Part shown: piece by piece, positions 26,660 to 36,410 of the stretch
Position numbering within the stretch: the first letter of the stretch is position 1
Layout of the letters: each line of letters begins with the position of its first letter
Assembly: GCF_016765675.1 (NCBI RefSeq)
Contig: NZ_JAESWB010000025.1
Coordinates: 1 to 64,000 of the forward strand
DNA: 64,000 nucleotides
Direction: 5' to 3'
From: Neobacillus paridis
Lineage (GTDB): Bacteria > Bacillota > Bacilli > Bacillales > Cytobacillaceae
Notes under the pieces: model-generated
Database searches by the model: none
What the model was told of the DNA's origin: nothing
The model's input: only the letters and a program-made list of their open reading frames with translations
Position numbers and translations under genes: made by a program

Positions 26660-27376
26660 ATTTTTAATAATGTTAGCCCAATTTATATCAGGTAACTTTA
26701 TTTTAGAACCATCAATCTTTCCGTTATAGATTCCAAACATTGTATAATTATAGTTATCTATAGCATTTAACCTACCAACACCATCATAAAGTTGATAAAT
26801 ATTTAAATCCCTAATGAATCTAAAATTTTGTGATCTCCAGCCAATAGAAGATATGATACTATGTAAATTCATTTTTTGAGGTACTTTTACATTTTTTCTA
26901 TTTTTTTTTATTTTCTCAATTAACTTTTTAGCCTTTTCGTTAGCAGCATCATACTTTTCTGGTTCAGCTAAATTATTAGCAATCCTCACCAATTTCTTAA
27001 TATACTCAAATTTTTCTTCAGTTAAGACACTATCCTCACTCAATTTTCCAAAATAAACTATTCCTTCTGAATGAAATTGAGGTTTAGTATCCAAATGTAA
27101 ACTTAATCCATTAAAAAATAACATTCTATACATTGGATCAGCAATAAGTTTAGACACAAGAATATAAAAATTACTATATTTATTTAATTCTATTTGACTA
27201 TTTTCCAACTGATTCTTGTCAAAAAATAATGAAGAAATAGACATATTATAAATTTCTTCTGTCATGTCAACAATATCAGTAAGGGAAGGCGCATAAAAAT
27301 TACCAATTCCTTCAATATGAACAGGTAACCCCAATAAAAATTTTAAATGAATATCATCATCTTTAATTATTTCCAT
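26654..27376 (-). CDS. tail-module protein of unknown function
   Basis: 240 residues from ATG 27376 (AGGTG upstream, favoured over GTG 27385). Contains a helical middle (KFEYIKKLVRIANNLAEPEKYDAANEKAKKLIEKIKKN) and a C-terminus with IGWRSQNFRFIRDLNIYQLYDG. Position between the neck genes and the tail tube suggests a structural or assembly role, but no family was recognised. Confidence 0.55.
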   Translation of the reverse strand: MEIIKDDDIHLKFLLGLPVHIEGIGNFYAPSLTDIVDMTEEIYNMSISSLFFDKNQLENSQIELNKYSNFYILVSKLIADPMYRMLFFNGLSLHLDTKPQFHSEGIVYFGKLSEDSVLTEEKFEYIKKLVRIANNLAEPEKYDAANEKAKKLIEKIKKNRKNVKVPQKMNLHSIISSIGWRSQNFRFIRDLNIYQLYDGVGRLNAIDNYNYTMFGIYNGKIDGSKIKLPDINWANIIKNN

Positions 27377-27385
27377 ATAGCACAC

Positions 27386-27886
27386 CTACCTTTTGAATGT
27401 ACTATATTCAAATACAATTTGATAACCTGTATATTCATACGGAGCATTAATTTGTCTCGCACCAATAAAATTCATTTTTCCGATGCCAACTAAATTTTCT
27501 TGACAAAATAATTCATTTAACCTATCAGTAATTCTAGTGGAACGTAAATCACCATTCTCAAAGTTACTATGACATAGGATATCTATTACTAATTCTTGAT
27601 TAGCAAATAAATAATTGTAATTTGTTGGAGAACGTCTGCCAGCATATATATATAATCTACATATACTATCATTTTCTAAATCTGTAACTTTGGCAGATTT
27701 CATAATCCTTAAATTAGTAATTTTGGAACGTTCCTCAATATCCATATCTAATATATTTGGTAAATTTATATCCAAAGGGTCTACAATATCATTACCATTA
27801 TCAGGCGGATAGTATAATAACCTCAATAGTTGTTCGTCTGATTTTAAATACTTAATGATACTTAAAAAATCATCATACATTCCCAT
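27386..27886 (-). CDS. neck/tail terminator-like protein
   Basis: 166 residues from ATG 27886 (GAGGCG upstream). Mixed alpha/beta with LRIMKSAKVTDLENDSICRLYIYAGR, IDILCHSNFENGDLRSTRITDRLNELF and a terminal TGYQIVFEYSTFKR. Length, location and the pattern 'VDILCH...RITDRL' resemble tail terminator or head-tail joining proteins. Moderate confidence only. It starts two bases after the upstream gene. Confidence 0.5.
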   Translation of the reverse strand: MGMYDDFLSIIKYLKSDEQLLRLLYYPPDNGNDIVDPLDINLPNILDMDIEERSKITNLRIMKSAKVTDLENDSICRLYIYAGRRSPTNYNYLFANQELVIDILCHSNFENGDLRSTRITDRLNELFCQENLVGIGKMNFIGARQINAPYEYTGYQIVFEYSTFKR

Positions 27887-27887
27887 A

Positions 27888-28556
27888 TTACATCGCCTCA
27901 CTTGTCACTTGTTCAACTAGCAATATCATAATTCCCTTTTCGTCAATTACATTTGTATAATCAATATTTCTTATTTTATAAATATTGTTATACATCCTTA
28001 ATGTCTTATTGATTTGAATTTCTTCATTTTTTTGATATTGCAATGTAATATAAAGTGAACCTTGAGGAAGTGGAAATTGTTTATTTTCATCACCTGAAGT
28101 AATAGTGTTTTGTACAATACAAGGAATATCTATTAGTTTTCCTTCTTTAGTAATGTAGATTGGATCACCAAATTTATTTAATATAGGATTACCTTCTAAA
28201 TCCTTTTTTATTTCTTTTGTATCAATCGTTTTAATAGATAATCTATTGTTGCATAATTTTATTGTTGCAATAGGATAAATTTCATTTATTTCATTACCAA
28301 TAAAATCAGTTACAAGAAAATATGAATTTTTCCATTTTACAACAGAACCAATATCAATAACTGTTTCAGGTTTAAATAATAATTTTTTATCTTCACTTTT
28401 ATTTTCTTGTGTTATTAGAACATCATATTCAATGTCATTAATTAAGATTTTTTCAACGAAAAGTGAATCATTAAAGTTATTATTTATTGTTTTTTTTGTG
28501 GCAGTAATAATACTATTTGATAATGTACGTTGCCTAAATAAATCCAAATAACTCAT
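27888..28556 (-). CDS. head-closure-like protein, unknown
   Basis: 222 residues from ATG 28556 with AAAGGAG upstream. Beta-rich, with a central barrel-like stretch (VIDIGSVVKWKNSYFLVTDF). This recalls head-closure (stopper) proteins, whose motif 'GD-V-W-YLV' is similar. A 50-residue insertion (LEGNPILNKFGDPIYITKEGK) follows. The function is inferred from position between connectors and the tail terminator-like gene. Confidence 0.5.
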   Translation of the reverse strand: MSYLDLFRQRTLSNSIITATKKTINNNFNDSLFVEKILINDIEYDVLITQENKSEDKKLLFKPETVIDIGSVVKWKNSYFLVTDFIGNEINEIYPIATIKLCNNRLSIKTIDTKEIKKDLEGNPILNKFGDPIYITKEGKLIDIPCIVQNTITSGDENKQFPLPQGSLYITLQYQKNEEIQINKTLRMYNNIYKIRNIDYTNVIDEKGIMILLVEQVTSEAM

Positions 28557-28558
28557 AC

Positions 28559-28867
28559 TCACTCTCCTTTCTGAAGTTTCTCAATTAATCCAAGTAACCT
28601 GAATATTTCGCTTCTAATAAATTTAAAATCTTTATTTGTAATTAAAATAGATTCTAAACCACAAAGAATTGATAAATAATTGTAAGATTCTTTTACTCCG
28701 TTAATTACATTTTGTAAACCATACATCTCAAATAAGATAGATTCAATATAACGTGTTATATTTTCATTGTTTTCTTCCATTAGAGGTATGATTTTAAAAA
28801 TACGATTTTTTAACACTTCTAGATAACTATTAAATAATGGACTATCTCTATTAATTTTATTTATCAT
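28559..28867 (-). CDS. small helical head-region protein, unknown
   Basis: 102 residues, nearly all helical (starting MINKINRDSPLFNSYLEVLK). Its ATG overlaps the stop of the upstream gene (ATGA), showing translational coupling. Not recognised. The place in the operon suggests a connector or assembly factor. Confidence 0.55.
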   Translation of the reverse strand: MINKINRDSPLFNSYLEVLKNRIFKIIPLMEENNENITRYIESILFEMYGLQNVINGVKESYNYLSILCGLESILITNKDFKFIRSEIFRLLGLIEKLQKGE

Positions 28868-29289
28868 AGAAATCCGTCCAATTTTGAATTATTAAATGTA
28901 TATAATATCATTAAACTATTTGCTTCTTGTTGATATTTATCCCTCAATTCACGAATCTCTTTAATATGGTTTGCCTGAGAGGAAAGGTAGTAATCTTTTG
29001 AATTTAATGTCTGTTTTAATAATTCATCAGTTAAAAGTTTAGGTGTTAAATATTCCACAATCATAAGTATAGAAAGTATCTCTTTTTCCTCATCTGTTAA
29101 ATCATTATTAAATTGTTTTAAATCTTCATCTCGATCACTTAATTTATTACAATATCTAAATTTTATAATGGATGATTTTAAAAATGTTTCAAAGTATTCT
29201 TTTGCTTCTTCATCTGTTAGATTACTTAAATAAAAGTCAGTAATTTTTGAAGTGAATCTTTCGTATATTTCTTGGTAAGATGTTGCCAT
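28864..29289 (-). CDS. helical head-tail connector-like protein
   Basis: 141 residues, helical and acidic: MATSYQEIYERFTSKITDFYLSNL, then a second helical block (DLTDEEKEILSILMIVEYLTPKLL). The sequence pattern and position after the capsid genes recall adaptor (gp15/gp6-like) connectors that bind beneath the portal. Coupled by overlap to the next gene. Confidence in the role is low, in the gene high. Confidence 0.55.
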   Translation of the reverse strand: MATSYQEIYERFTSKITDFYLSNLTDEEAKEYFETFLKSSIIKFRYCNKLSDRDEDLKQFNNDLTDEEKEILSILMIVEYLTPKLLTDELLKQTLNSKDYYLSSQANHIKEIRELRDKYQQEANSLMILYTFNNSKLDGFL

Positions 29290-29305
29290 ATTAGCACCAC
29301 CTTAT

Positions 29306-29854
29306 TTATAGAAGAATACTTAAATCAATTTTAAGTTTTTCTTCAATTAATTTTATTTTACGAGTATCATAAAGAGACTCATCTTCAATCTTCTTTCTAG
29401 CACGAATACCTATTGTTTCTTTTAAACCTCTAGGAATTTTGTTAAGAATTTCCTCCATTTCAGAAACAGGTTTTTCAAAGAATTCATCTAAATCTTCAAT
29501 TCCTACAAGTTTGTCATACAATTTCTTTAAATCAAGATATTCAGAGGCATCTTCATCATCAATTACTAGCCAAGGTTCTGTTAAGAATTTTGGTTGAGAA
29601 GCCCTCATTGTTAGCAATTCACCTACTGTTAAATATTCCTCGGCATCATGTTCAACCCAAGTTGTTTCCAATCCTGTTTTCTTAGAAATATATACAAGCA
29701 TTCCATCAGTTACATTTCGACAAGGAATTAAAATATCTTGATCTAATTGTTTCTTTCGTTTTACTTGTTTAACTTCTTTTACGATTTCAGATGTAGGTTT
29801 ATCAATATTTTTATTTACTTCCTTTTTTTTATTCGTCTTTTTAGATTCAGTCAT
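29306..29854 (-). CDS. head-region protein of unknown function
   Basis: 182 residues. A Lys-rich, disordered N-terminus (residues 1-40) is followed by a folded part containing CRNVTDGMLVYISKKTGLETTWVEHDAEEYLTVGEL and an acidic helical C-terminus. Located just downstream of the major capsid gene and its terminator. Not recognised; perhaps a capsid-associated or connector protein. Confidence 0.55.
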   Translation of the reverse strand: MTESKKTNKKKEVNKNIDKPTSEIVKEVKQVKRKKQLDQDILIPCRNVTDGMLVYISKKTGLETTWVEHDAEEYLTVGELLTMRASQPKFLTEPWLVIDDEDASEYLDLKKLYDKLVGIEDLDEFFEKPVSEMEEILNKIPRGLKETIGIRARKKIEDESLYDTRKIKLIEEKLKIDLSILL

Positions 29855-29880
29855 TAAATAAATCCTCCTTGTATGTCATA

Positions 29881-29909
29881 AAAAAAAGGACATACTATAA
29901 AATATGCCC
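29881..29909 (-). terminator. terminator after major capsid gene
   Basis: GGGCATA and TATGTCC form a 7-bp stem (one wobble) followed by seven T on the minus strand, 25 bases after the capsid stop. Confidence 0.75.
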
Positions 29910-29933
29910 TCTTGCAATATTAGTTTATTTATC

Positions 29934-30941
29934 TTATGATAGAGTATATTCACCATAAAGAGTATTGAAGATTACTTGAACTCCAAATTTAGTCATGAAT
30001 TTATATTCAAGAGACATGTCCATATTTTGAGTACCATCAGATACTTCTTTAACTAGGCTGTCACCTTCGAATACTAATTTAACTGGACGATTATCATTTG
30101 AAGGAAGAATTAAAAGTTTATTGTCATCATAAGCAAATTCAAATGTATTAGCTTTATGAACATTTGGTAATTGAACAAGGACTAGACCATTATACATAGC
30201 AATACGTCCAGTTTGATTCAATTGATCTTTCATATTTTCAGAGAATAACGCAACATTTGCTCCAGCAGTAACTTTAGCCAACGCTTTACGAGTACCAACT
30301 ATCATTGGAGTAGTTCCTGTTGCAGCTTCAACGTGACCAACAATATCCATTAATTTATCTTCTGAATATGAACCAGTGGCTTTGAATTCTGTAGGCAAAT
30401 AACCTGCACCTGCTGCAAACGAAGCCGCTACTTCTTGTGCAATTTTATGTTTAATTGCTTTTGCAACTTTATTAACTAATTCAGCAAAATCAATACGACC
30501 AGCTAAGAATTGCATAAAGTCTGCATATACAGCTAAACCAAAAGATTTAGTTTTAACTGTGAAAGTGCTACCAACATCTAATTTTTGACGAGAAATATCC
30601 CAATGGTTTCCTGCAAGTTCAGAAGCAACTAACAAGCTATTATCTGGAACATAAAATTCGATTGAATCTCCAAGTGCAACGTTGCGAGTTTCAGCAAATT
30701 GCATAAAGAAATCATCTTCATTTACACCATTTATAACTGTTTGATCTAATACTTCTTCAATAATTTCGAAAACTTCAACTTTATGTTTACGCAAATCTTT
30801 ATATGTTGGTTTTTCAGTACCAATTAATTCAAAGAATTCTTTACGAATTACATCACTAGGATTAAGTCCTTTGGAAAAGTTTTGTACAATAGATGGATTT
30901 TTAACTGTATCTACACACAGTTTTACAAGTTCGTTTTTCAT
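29934..30941 (-). CDS. major capsid protein
   Basis: 335 residues with an HK97-like layout. An N-terminal helical arm is followed by an E-loop-like region (NVALGDSIEFYVPDNSLLVASELAGNHWD), a spine helix (RIDFAELVNKVAKAIKHKIAQEVAASFAAGAGYLP) and a P/A-domain core containing MIVGTRKALAKV and GLVLVQLPNV. The C-terminus SLEYKFMTKFGVQVIFNTLYG is typical of large siphophage capsids. Downstream of the protease and decoration genes, with a strong GGAGG site and its own terminator. The SPbeta counterpart lies in the yon cluster. Confidence 0.8.
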   Translation of the reverse strand: MKNELVKLCVDTVKNPSIVQNFSKGLNPSDVIRKEFFELIGTEKPTYKDLRKHKVEVFEIIEEVLDQTVINGVNEDDFFMQFAETRNVALGDSIEFYVPDNSLLVASELAGNHWDISRQKLDVGSTFTVKTKSFGLAVYADFMQFLAGRIDFAELVNKVAKAIKHKIAQEVAASFAAGAGYLPTEFKATGSYSEDKLMDIVGHVEAATGTTPMIVGTRKALAKVTAGANVALFSENMKDQLNQTGRIAMYNGLVLVQLPNVHKANTFEFAYDDNKLLILPSNDNRPVKLVFEGDSLVKEVSDGTQNMDMSLEYKFMTKFGVQVIFNTLYGEYTLS

Positions 30942-30980
30942 TAAAATTATTCCTCCTAATTAATAATATTTAATCTGTAC

Positions 30981-30992
30981 ATTAATTTAATT
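30981..30992 (-). promoter_or_regulatory. AATTAAATTAAT element before major capsid gene
   Basis: Minus-strand copy of the 12-mer, eight bases after the preceding stop and about 40 bases before the capsid start. Candidate late promoter element; inference. Confidence 0.35.
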
Positions 30993-30999
30993 GTTTTTA

Positions 31000-31533
31000 T
31001 TAATCGTTTTTAATTACTTCGATTACTACATAGTTAAGTAAACGACCAATAGAACCAGCCTGACCAGTTGGAATAGTAGAACCAACCACATCAGTACGAA
31101 CGATTTTTCCGATGAATGCTTCACTTCCAGTAGTTGTTGAAACTTCTTTTAATTTAAATGAGTCTGATTCAGCAACAACAAAATTACCAACTTTAGCATC
31201 TTCAGTTAAATTTAAACCTTCTTTAGTCACAGAAAAAATATCTGTTTTTTGCAATTCATAAGCACGAACTACTTCTCCAGATTCAATTTCATAATTTTGT
31301 TCTGAATTAGCACCTTGACGAGCATTATCATATACAATTGGGGAATGTGCAATTAATACTACAGGTTTTTCTGTTCCTGCTTTTTGAATTTCGTAAATTT
31401 CACGTTCACCATCTTTTAATCCTTTAAGTGCTGCTACAAAACCATTTTGCATAGTTTCAGGTGCTAATACAGAATAAATATGACCACCATAACAAGATTT
31501 AACTTTATCAAGTCTTACTACACTATTTGCCAT
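31000..31533 (-). CDS. capsid decoration-like protein
   Basis: 177 residues starting MANSVVRLDKVKSCYGGHIYS. Beta-rich with short repeated strands (GEVVRAYELQKTDIFSVTKEGLNL, AKVGNFVVAESDSFKLKEV) and a Gly-rich end (PTGQAGSIGRLLNYVVIEV). Small beta proteins directly before the major capsid gene are commonly head decoration or capsid-stabilising proteins. Assignment is from position and composition. Confidence 0.55.
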   Translation of the reverse strand: MANSVVRLDKVKSCYGGHIYSVLAPETMQNGFVAALKGLKDGEREIYEIQKAGTEKPVVLIAHSPIVYDNARQGANSEQNYEIESGEVVRAYELQKTDIFSVTKEGLNLTEDAKVGNFVVAESDSFKLKEVSTTTGSEAFIGKIVRTDVVGSTIPTGQAGSIGRLLNYVVIEVIKND

Positions 31534-31563
31534 TATTAATTTCCTCCTAATATTTTTATTAAA

Positions 31564-31594
31564 ATAAAAAAAGACATTACAATAAGAAATGTCT
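31564..31594 (-). terminator. terminator after protease/scaffold gene
   Basis: AGACATT / AATGTCT stem with a nine-base loop followed by TTTTTTATTTT on the minus strand, 12 bases after the preceding stop. Confidence 0.75.
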
Positions 31595-31605
31595 AATAAA
31601 TAAAT

Positions 31606-33141
31606 TTATTCTTGAGTGTATTTACTGAAAATTCCACCATAAGGTAAAGAATCTTCTTTATATTCCTTTACCTCTATTTTGATTGGTTGCTTTTCTTTTT
31701 TATGTTGTTTAGAAAAATTAGCTTTCTTTTTACCAACAAGAGTGAAAAGTTTTTCTTCTAATTGTTCTAAAGTAAATTCAGATGCTGTTTCTTTTAATGG
31801 TTGCAACTCTTCTTCAGTCAACTCAGCAGAAAAACTATCAAATAATTCAGTTTCTTTGTTTACTCTTTCTTCAGTAATTTTTAATTCTTTGAACTCACGT
31901 AAAGATTTAACTTCTTCTTCGAGCGTTGTAAACTTTTTAGTAACTTCATTAAGTTTATTTGTTACAGTTTCTTTTTCTTTAGTAAATGATTGTTCTAATT
32001 GCTTTTCTTGAATATTCAATTCATATTCTACCTTATCTTTAGATGTAATATTGAAACTCATATCAATATTATCTTCAATCGGTTCATAAACAATTTTCAT
32101 GCGTTTTTTACTTTCAAAATCAATCTCCACAATATCTCCATTTACTGAGTAAGGAAAACCTACTAGTCGATAATTATCTTTAGTATCCTCGGCAATTACC
32201 ATATTTTCAGTGTGGTCAACATACCAATAACTTCTTGATTTGTACCCATACTCATCATAAAAGTAATCTTTGTAAAGTTCTGATTTAATTTCATCTTTTA
32301 ATTGACTAGCAACTAATACGAAATCAGATTTGGTGATTTCTTGTAATTTTGTTTCTAGTTCTTCAACAGAGAAATCTTCAATATTAATATTTTTTTGTTT
32401 TAAATCTTCTTCCGTAAAAGAGTATTTTGTTAATAATTCTAGTTTTTCATTCACTATCTGACTACCTCCTTCTTTATTAAGATTGAATATATGTTTAAAT
32501 TGTTCAATTTTTTCTTGAATTTCTTTAAACATATTATCATATGAAAATTGAACTTCAATAGTAGCTGATCTCATTGCAGGTAATACATCTTTACCTAATG
32601 CACACGCACCGAAAAATTTAAATGAAGTGAAATGGAATAAGTTGTCATCCATCCATTCGCCTTCATAATCATCATGCAACTCCATAGATTGAAATTTTAT
32701 AGAATCTCTACTGAAAATATCAATAGGATCATCCCATTTTGTCCAAACCAAACCTTCACAAGTTAAAAATTCTCGCTCTACACCATCATCACAAACTCTA
32801 TTTTCAAATTTGGCATTGTTATCAGAAGGTATAACCCCAATAGCTTGACCAATATATTTAACTTTAAATTGACCATCCTCTTTAACTAAAACCATTCTAT
32901 GATCTGAAAAATCTACTTCACCTTCTGAATTATCTTCAATATATGCAAGTATGGGAGTATTAGCCAAAGTATTTATAGAATTCTCTACAACTGATCTTTC
33001 AAAATAAGTTCCATTTAGATTTTTACCAGTATGCATTAACCATATTTTTACTTTTAAAAATCTTGTATCTTCTGTTTCATTTTCATATGTATTAAGTTTC
33101 TGAAAAATAACTGGAACAAATTTATCAATCTTTTTGTCCAA
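31606..33141 (-). CDS. prohead protease fused to scaffold-like coiled coil
   Basis: About 511 residues. The frame is open to GTG 33150, but TTG 33141 is placed correctly (eight bases) after AAGGAGG. The N-terminal 190 residues (MHTGKNLNGTYFERSVVENS, NTPILAYIEDN, FSDHRMVLV, GQAIGVIPSD, FLTCEGLVW) resemble head-maturation proteases that use a Ser/His pair. The His in SDHRM and Ser in FSRDSIKFQSM are candidates. Residues about 360-480 are a strongly charged coiled coil like internal scaffolds. A fused protease-scaffold between portal and capsid genes is a known arrangement. Confidence 0.65.
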   Translation of the reverse strand: MDKKIDKFVPVIFQKLNTYENETEDTRFLKVKIWLMHTGKNLNGTYFERSVVENSINTLANTPILAYIEDNSEGEVDFSDHRMVLVKEDGQFKVKYIGQAIGVIPSDNNAKFENRVCDDGVEREFLTCEGLVWTKWDDPIDIFSRDSIKFQSMELHDDYEGEWMDDNLFHFTSFKFFGACALGKDVLPAMRSATIEVQFSYDNMFKEIQEKIEQFKHIFNLNKEGGSQIVNEKLELLTKYSFTEEDLKQKNINIEDFSVEELETKLQEITKSDFVLVASQLKDEIKSELYKDYFYDEYGYKSRSYWYVDHTENMVIAEDTKDNYRLVGFPYSVNGDIVEIDFESKKRMKIVYEPIEDNIDMSFNITSKDKVEYELNIQEKQLEQSFTKEKETVTNKLNEVTKKFTTLEEEVKSLREFKELKITEERVNKETELFDSFSAELTEEELQPLKETASEFTLEQLEEKLFTLVGKKKANFSKQHKKEKQPIKIEVKEYKEDSLPYGGIFSKYTQE

Positions 33142-33173
33142 CCATTTCACCTCCTTCCAATAATAACTATTGA

Positions 33174-34631
33174 CTAATCTCTAATATTTCCATCAGTTTC
33201 TCTTGTGATAATTCCTGATTCAGTTAAATCATCTTCATTTTTCTTCGGAGCGCCTGCACCTTCTTTATTAGTCAAAGTGTGAGATGAAGATAATGGTATA
33301 AGAATATTTGGTAAATCTAATACAGAATTCTCTAAAAATGTCATATTTATAAAGCTACTAGGAGTTAAGTCCAATGTAGCAGCTAATGCTGATTTTACAG
33401 GTAATCCGTATTGCGCTGATTTAAGTAAACCATCACGAACTGTATCTATATTAAAATTTGTAGTTTTTAAAAACTTAACTCTAAATTTAAATCTTTTATT
33501 TATATTTTTTAGTTTTCTATTAATCCAACGTTCAAATTGTTGCAAACAAGTAAAGGCAATTTGTTCATCAGTAATAATTGATTTAGCCAATCCAGAACTA
33601 GTTGCTTTATCGGCATTAAATAGTAATTGACTAACACCCGCCGCATTATAATAGTTTCTTTCGGCTTCAGCTACATTATCTGAGTCTTTCGTTTTACGTT
33701 CTAATTTAATTGCTTCAATTGACATTGGACTTGTAACTAATCCAACTTCATCAGGTAGAGATTGTGTTGCTTTGTTATGGAATGCTGTTGCTGTATCTAA
33801 GTCAATTAAAAATTTATTGGCTTCACCTGAACTTTCAGCAATTGGAATTTTTTGTGTAAGAATCATATAGTTATCTATTTTATTCTTAACTTTACGCATT
33901 CGTTTATTTTCATCAATATCAAACAATGACTCAAATACACCACTAAAAGGTGGAATTGGATAATCTAATTCTTCGTTCACCTTAAAACAAATAGTATTTT
34001 TAGAATCCAATTCTTGCCATCTGTACTCCGACTTATTAGATTTATATTTTTTATATTTTTGTATAAATTCTAACGGATATTTTTCTACTTCTTCGTCATT
34101 TTTAAAATATGTGAAGTCAAATGCATAATTATAAACTCCATCCTCAATTGAACTTATTTTACAGTAATTAGGGTCAAGCCTTTGTATAAAATAAGAATTA
34201 TCTGCCATATGTTCATAACCGTAAAATATATCATCTCTAAAAGCATGTCTTAATACTTTAGTAAACTCATGAGGTATATTCATAATTTCTAATATTTTTA
34301 ATGTGTTTAGATATTGCTTCTTAAAAGATTTAATATCAATTTTTTCAGTGTCTAAGTCATAAGGTTCAACAATATAATCAAAACGTAATATACCTGCGAA
34401 ATATTGAATTAAACGTTTATAATTTGGAGATACAGTAAATAAATATTGACTCAATTGCCTCAATTGTTTTTCAGCTTTTATTGGATTTTCTAAGAAACCA
34501 ATGATTTGCTCTTTTGTGTATTTAGTTAATATTGATGATTTATTTGTTAAATTGATGGAATTTAAATCATTAATAATTAACTTAGACAATTGCTCAAAAG
34601 TAATAGGAATTAATTCTTTTTTTTCTGTCAA
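33174..34631 (-). CDS. portal protein
   Basis: 485 residues from TTG 34631 (AAGGAGGTGCAACA upstream). Portal-type features: an N-terminal helical region (LRQLSQYLFTVSPNYKRLIQYFAG), the wing segment DDIFYGYEHMADNSYFIQRLDPNYC, and the long stem/crown helix region DNVAEAERNYYNAAGVSQLLFNAD. The latter is typical of portals that loop 'aGvs..LFn.dk.ts.gl..si'. Forms the dodecameric DNA channel. It lies between terminase and protease genes. Confidence 0.85.
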   Translation of the reverse strand: MTEKKELIPITFEQLSKLIINDLNSINLTNKSSILTKYTKEQIIGFLENPIKAEKQLRQLSQYLFTVSPNYKRLIQYFAGILRFDYIVEPYDLDTEKIDIKSFKKQYLNTLKILEIMNIPHEFTKVLRHAFRDDIFYGYEHMADNSYFIQRLDPNYCKISSIEDGVYNYAFDFTYFKNDEEVEKYPLEFIQKYKKYKSNKSEYRWQELDSKNTICFKVNEELDYPIPPFSGVFESLFDIDENKRMRKVKNKIDNYMILTQKIPIAESSGEANKFLIDLDTATAFHNKATQSLPDEVGLVTSPMSIEAIKLERKTKDSDNVAEAERNYYNAAGVSQLLFNADKATSSGLAKSIITDEQIAFTCLQQFERWINRKLKNINKRFKFRVKFLKTTNFNIDTVRDGLLKSAQYGLPVKSALAATLDLTPSSFINMTFLENSVLDLPNILIPLSSSHTLTNKEGAGAPKKNEDDLTESGIITRETDGNIRD

Positions 34632-34661
34632 TGTTGCACCTCCTTGTTAATTTATTTTTAA

Positions 34662-36410
34662 TTAAAATGATTTCGGACGTTTGAACATGAATAGTTTATT
34701 TACATCAAACTTCTGTATTTCTTTTTCAAATTTATCCTCATATTCTTTTATGTACCATATTCCCATAGCTGTTGCAGAATACCTATCTTTGTTAACCCTT
34801 TTAGTAATTTGCTCAACAGTATATTTTCCGTTTTGATTCATTTTTAATTTTAAGTTTGCAATTTCCTCTAATAAAAAATCTGTTTGAATATGTGGCATAA
34901 TCATAGTATTAAAATTATCTCTATCTGTTGCATCATAATCTTCATTTGATTTTTTATCTAATAGTTGAAGTTTTTCACTTTCAATAGCGTCTATAAAACT
35001 TACAATGATATCGCTATTTATACCTTGTGCAGTCAAAGCATATAGTATTTTAGGAGCATTATTTTCTTCAGGTTCATCATCAGTATTTATAGTGTCCCAA
35101 CAACCTAAATCTTCACCTGTAATTGGATCAAGTGTAGACTTCAATGCTTCGTCTTTAATAGCAGAACCAATACCATTACAGTCAACTACAACAACTTTAG
35201 GGTTATATAGATTAGAAACTCTTTTTAATTCAACAGTCTGTGCAGAAAAATTTAATCCATTTGGAAGGTTAAATAAATTTACTAATTTTATATTAGTAAC
35301 ATTTCCTCTTTTTCCACGCTTGAATTTCAAAACAGCAATAGAGGATTGGTTGTTGGAATCGCTTGAACTACGAGCAACATCCATTGATACAACATATTCA
35401 TAATTTTTATCTTGTTTTATATCTGGTTTTGGTAATACCCTTAATTTCATTACCTTATTAATATCAACAAGGCTATTATCTACTGCTCCAACCCATTTAG
35501 ACTCATAGTTTAACGCAAAGAAAGTAGGAGATAGTTTTGCTTTTTTATCTAATATCTGCGCTCTAGTTTCTCCTCTTCCATAAGAACAGGCAAGTTGCCA
35601 ATCAGAACCAATTACTATTTTACCTTTAAGATTGGCCATATCATCAATCATATGGATATTACGTTCATACTCATCTGTTCCACGATACCAACTGGTAGTA
35701 AAGAAATTGATTTGGCCATTCAACTCTTCTGGGTTGACTAATGCCTTCTTACCAATCGTTCTTCTTGGTACGTTTACAATTGGCTCTAAAACATCATCAA
35801 ATAAAGCTGCATTTAATTGAGCCGACTCTTCGACATTAAGCCTTTTACGTCTAGCCCCTTTTGTGCTTTGGTTGTTTGCCAAAACGTCAATTCTTCCACC
35901 AGAAGTAAATAATACTTCTACAGAATCTTTTGATGATGAATATTTAGTTATTTCATTTTTAAGTAAAGGATAAAATTTAATTAATTCTCTATGCTTTTCG
36001 TCAATTAACTTAGCTGCGTTTTCACGAGTTTGTGCCGTCATAGTTATTTCTATATCAGGGAAAAATATCCCTGTATGATACATACCCATAATTTCTAGAA
36101 GTGTTTTACCGTAACCACGAGGGAATACTCCATAGTTAGAAATAAACCTAGCTATACATCTAAGGAAAACGCGTTGGTCTAAATCTAAACGAATTCCTCC
36201 AGTTTCTGGTGTGATTAAATCCCAAAATAGATCAGGGTAGAATCTAGCCCAACTAACAAAATCAATATATTTATCTAAGTTTCTAGTAAAGCTATCTAAT
36301 TCTTCTTTGCCTTTAGCATCTACAGTTGGATTGAATTCTGGGTTATAAATATCATATCTATCATTTTTATTTTTCATATTATCTGATTGAAAATTAGAAT
36401 ATGAACCCAT
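34662..36410 (-). CDS. terL: terminase large subunit
   Basis: 582 residues; packaging motor ATPase and nuclease. Walker A variant PRGYGKT near residue 100. The RKRLNVEESAQ segment near 195 supplies Walker B (hydrophobic strand ending in E) and the catalytic Glu. VVSMDVARSS near 345 starts the RNase H-like nuclease with its first Asp, and VVVDCNGIGSAI near 420 gives a second acidic residue. The ATG overlaps the stop of the upstream gene, so the two are coupled. Closest recognisable type is that of SPbeta and large Bacillus siphophages. Confidence 0.92.
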   Translation of the reverse strand: MGSYSNFQSDNMKNKNDRYDIYNPEFNPTVDAKGKEELDSFTRNLDKYIDFVSWARFYPDLFWDLITPETGGIRLDLDQRVFLRCIARFISNYGVFPRGYGKTLLEIMGMYHTGIFFPDIEITMTAQTRENAAKLIDEKHRELIKFYPLLKNEITKYSSSKDSVEVLFTSGGRIDVLANNQSTKGARRKRLNVEESAQLNAALFDDVLEPIVNVPRRTIGKKALVNPEELNGQINFFTTSWYRGTDEYERNIHMIDDMANLKGKIVIGSDWQLACSYGRGETRAQILDKKAKLSPTFFALNYESKWVGAVDNSLVDINKVMKLRVLPKPDIKQDKNYEYVVSMDVARSSSDSNNQSSIAVLKFKRGKRGNVTNIKLVNLFNLPNGLNFSAQTVELKRVSNLYNPKVVVVDCNGIGSAIKDEALKSTLDPITGEDLGCWDTINTDDEPEENNAPKILYALTAQGINSDIIVSFIDAIESEKLQLLDKKSNEDYDATDRDNFNTMIMPHIQTDFLLEEIANLKLKMNQNGKYTVEQITKRVNKDRYSATAMGIWYIKEYEDKFEKEIQKFDVNKLFMFKRPKSF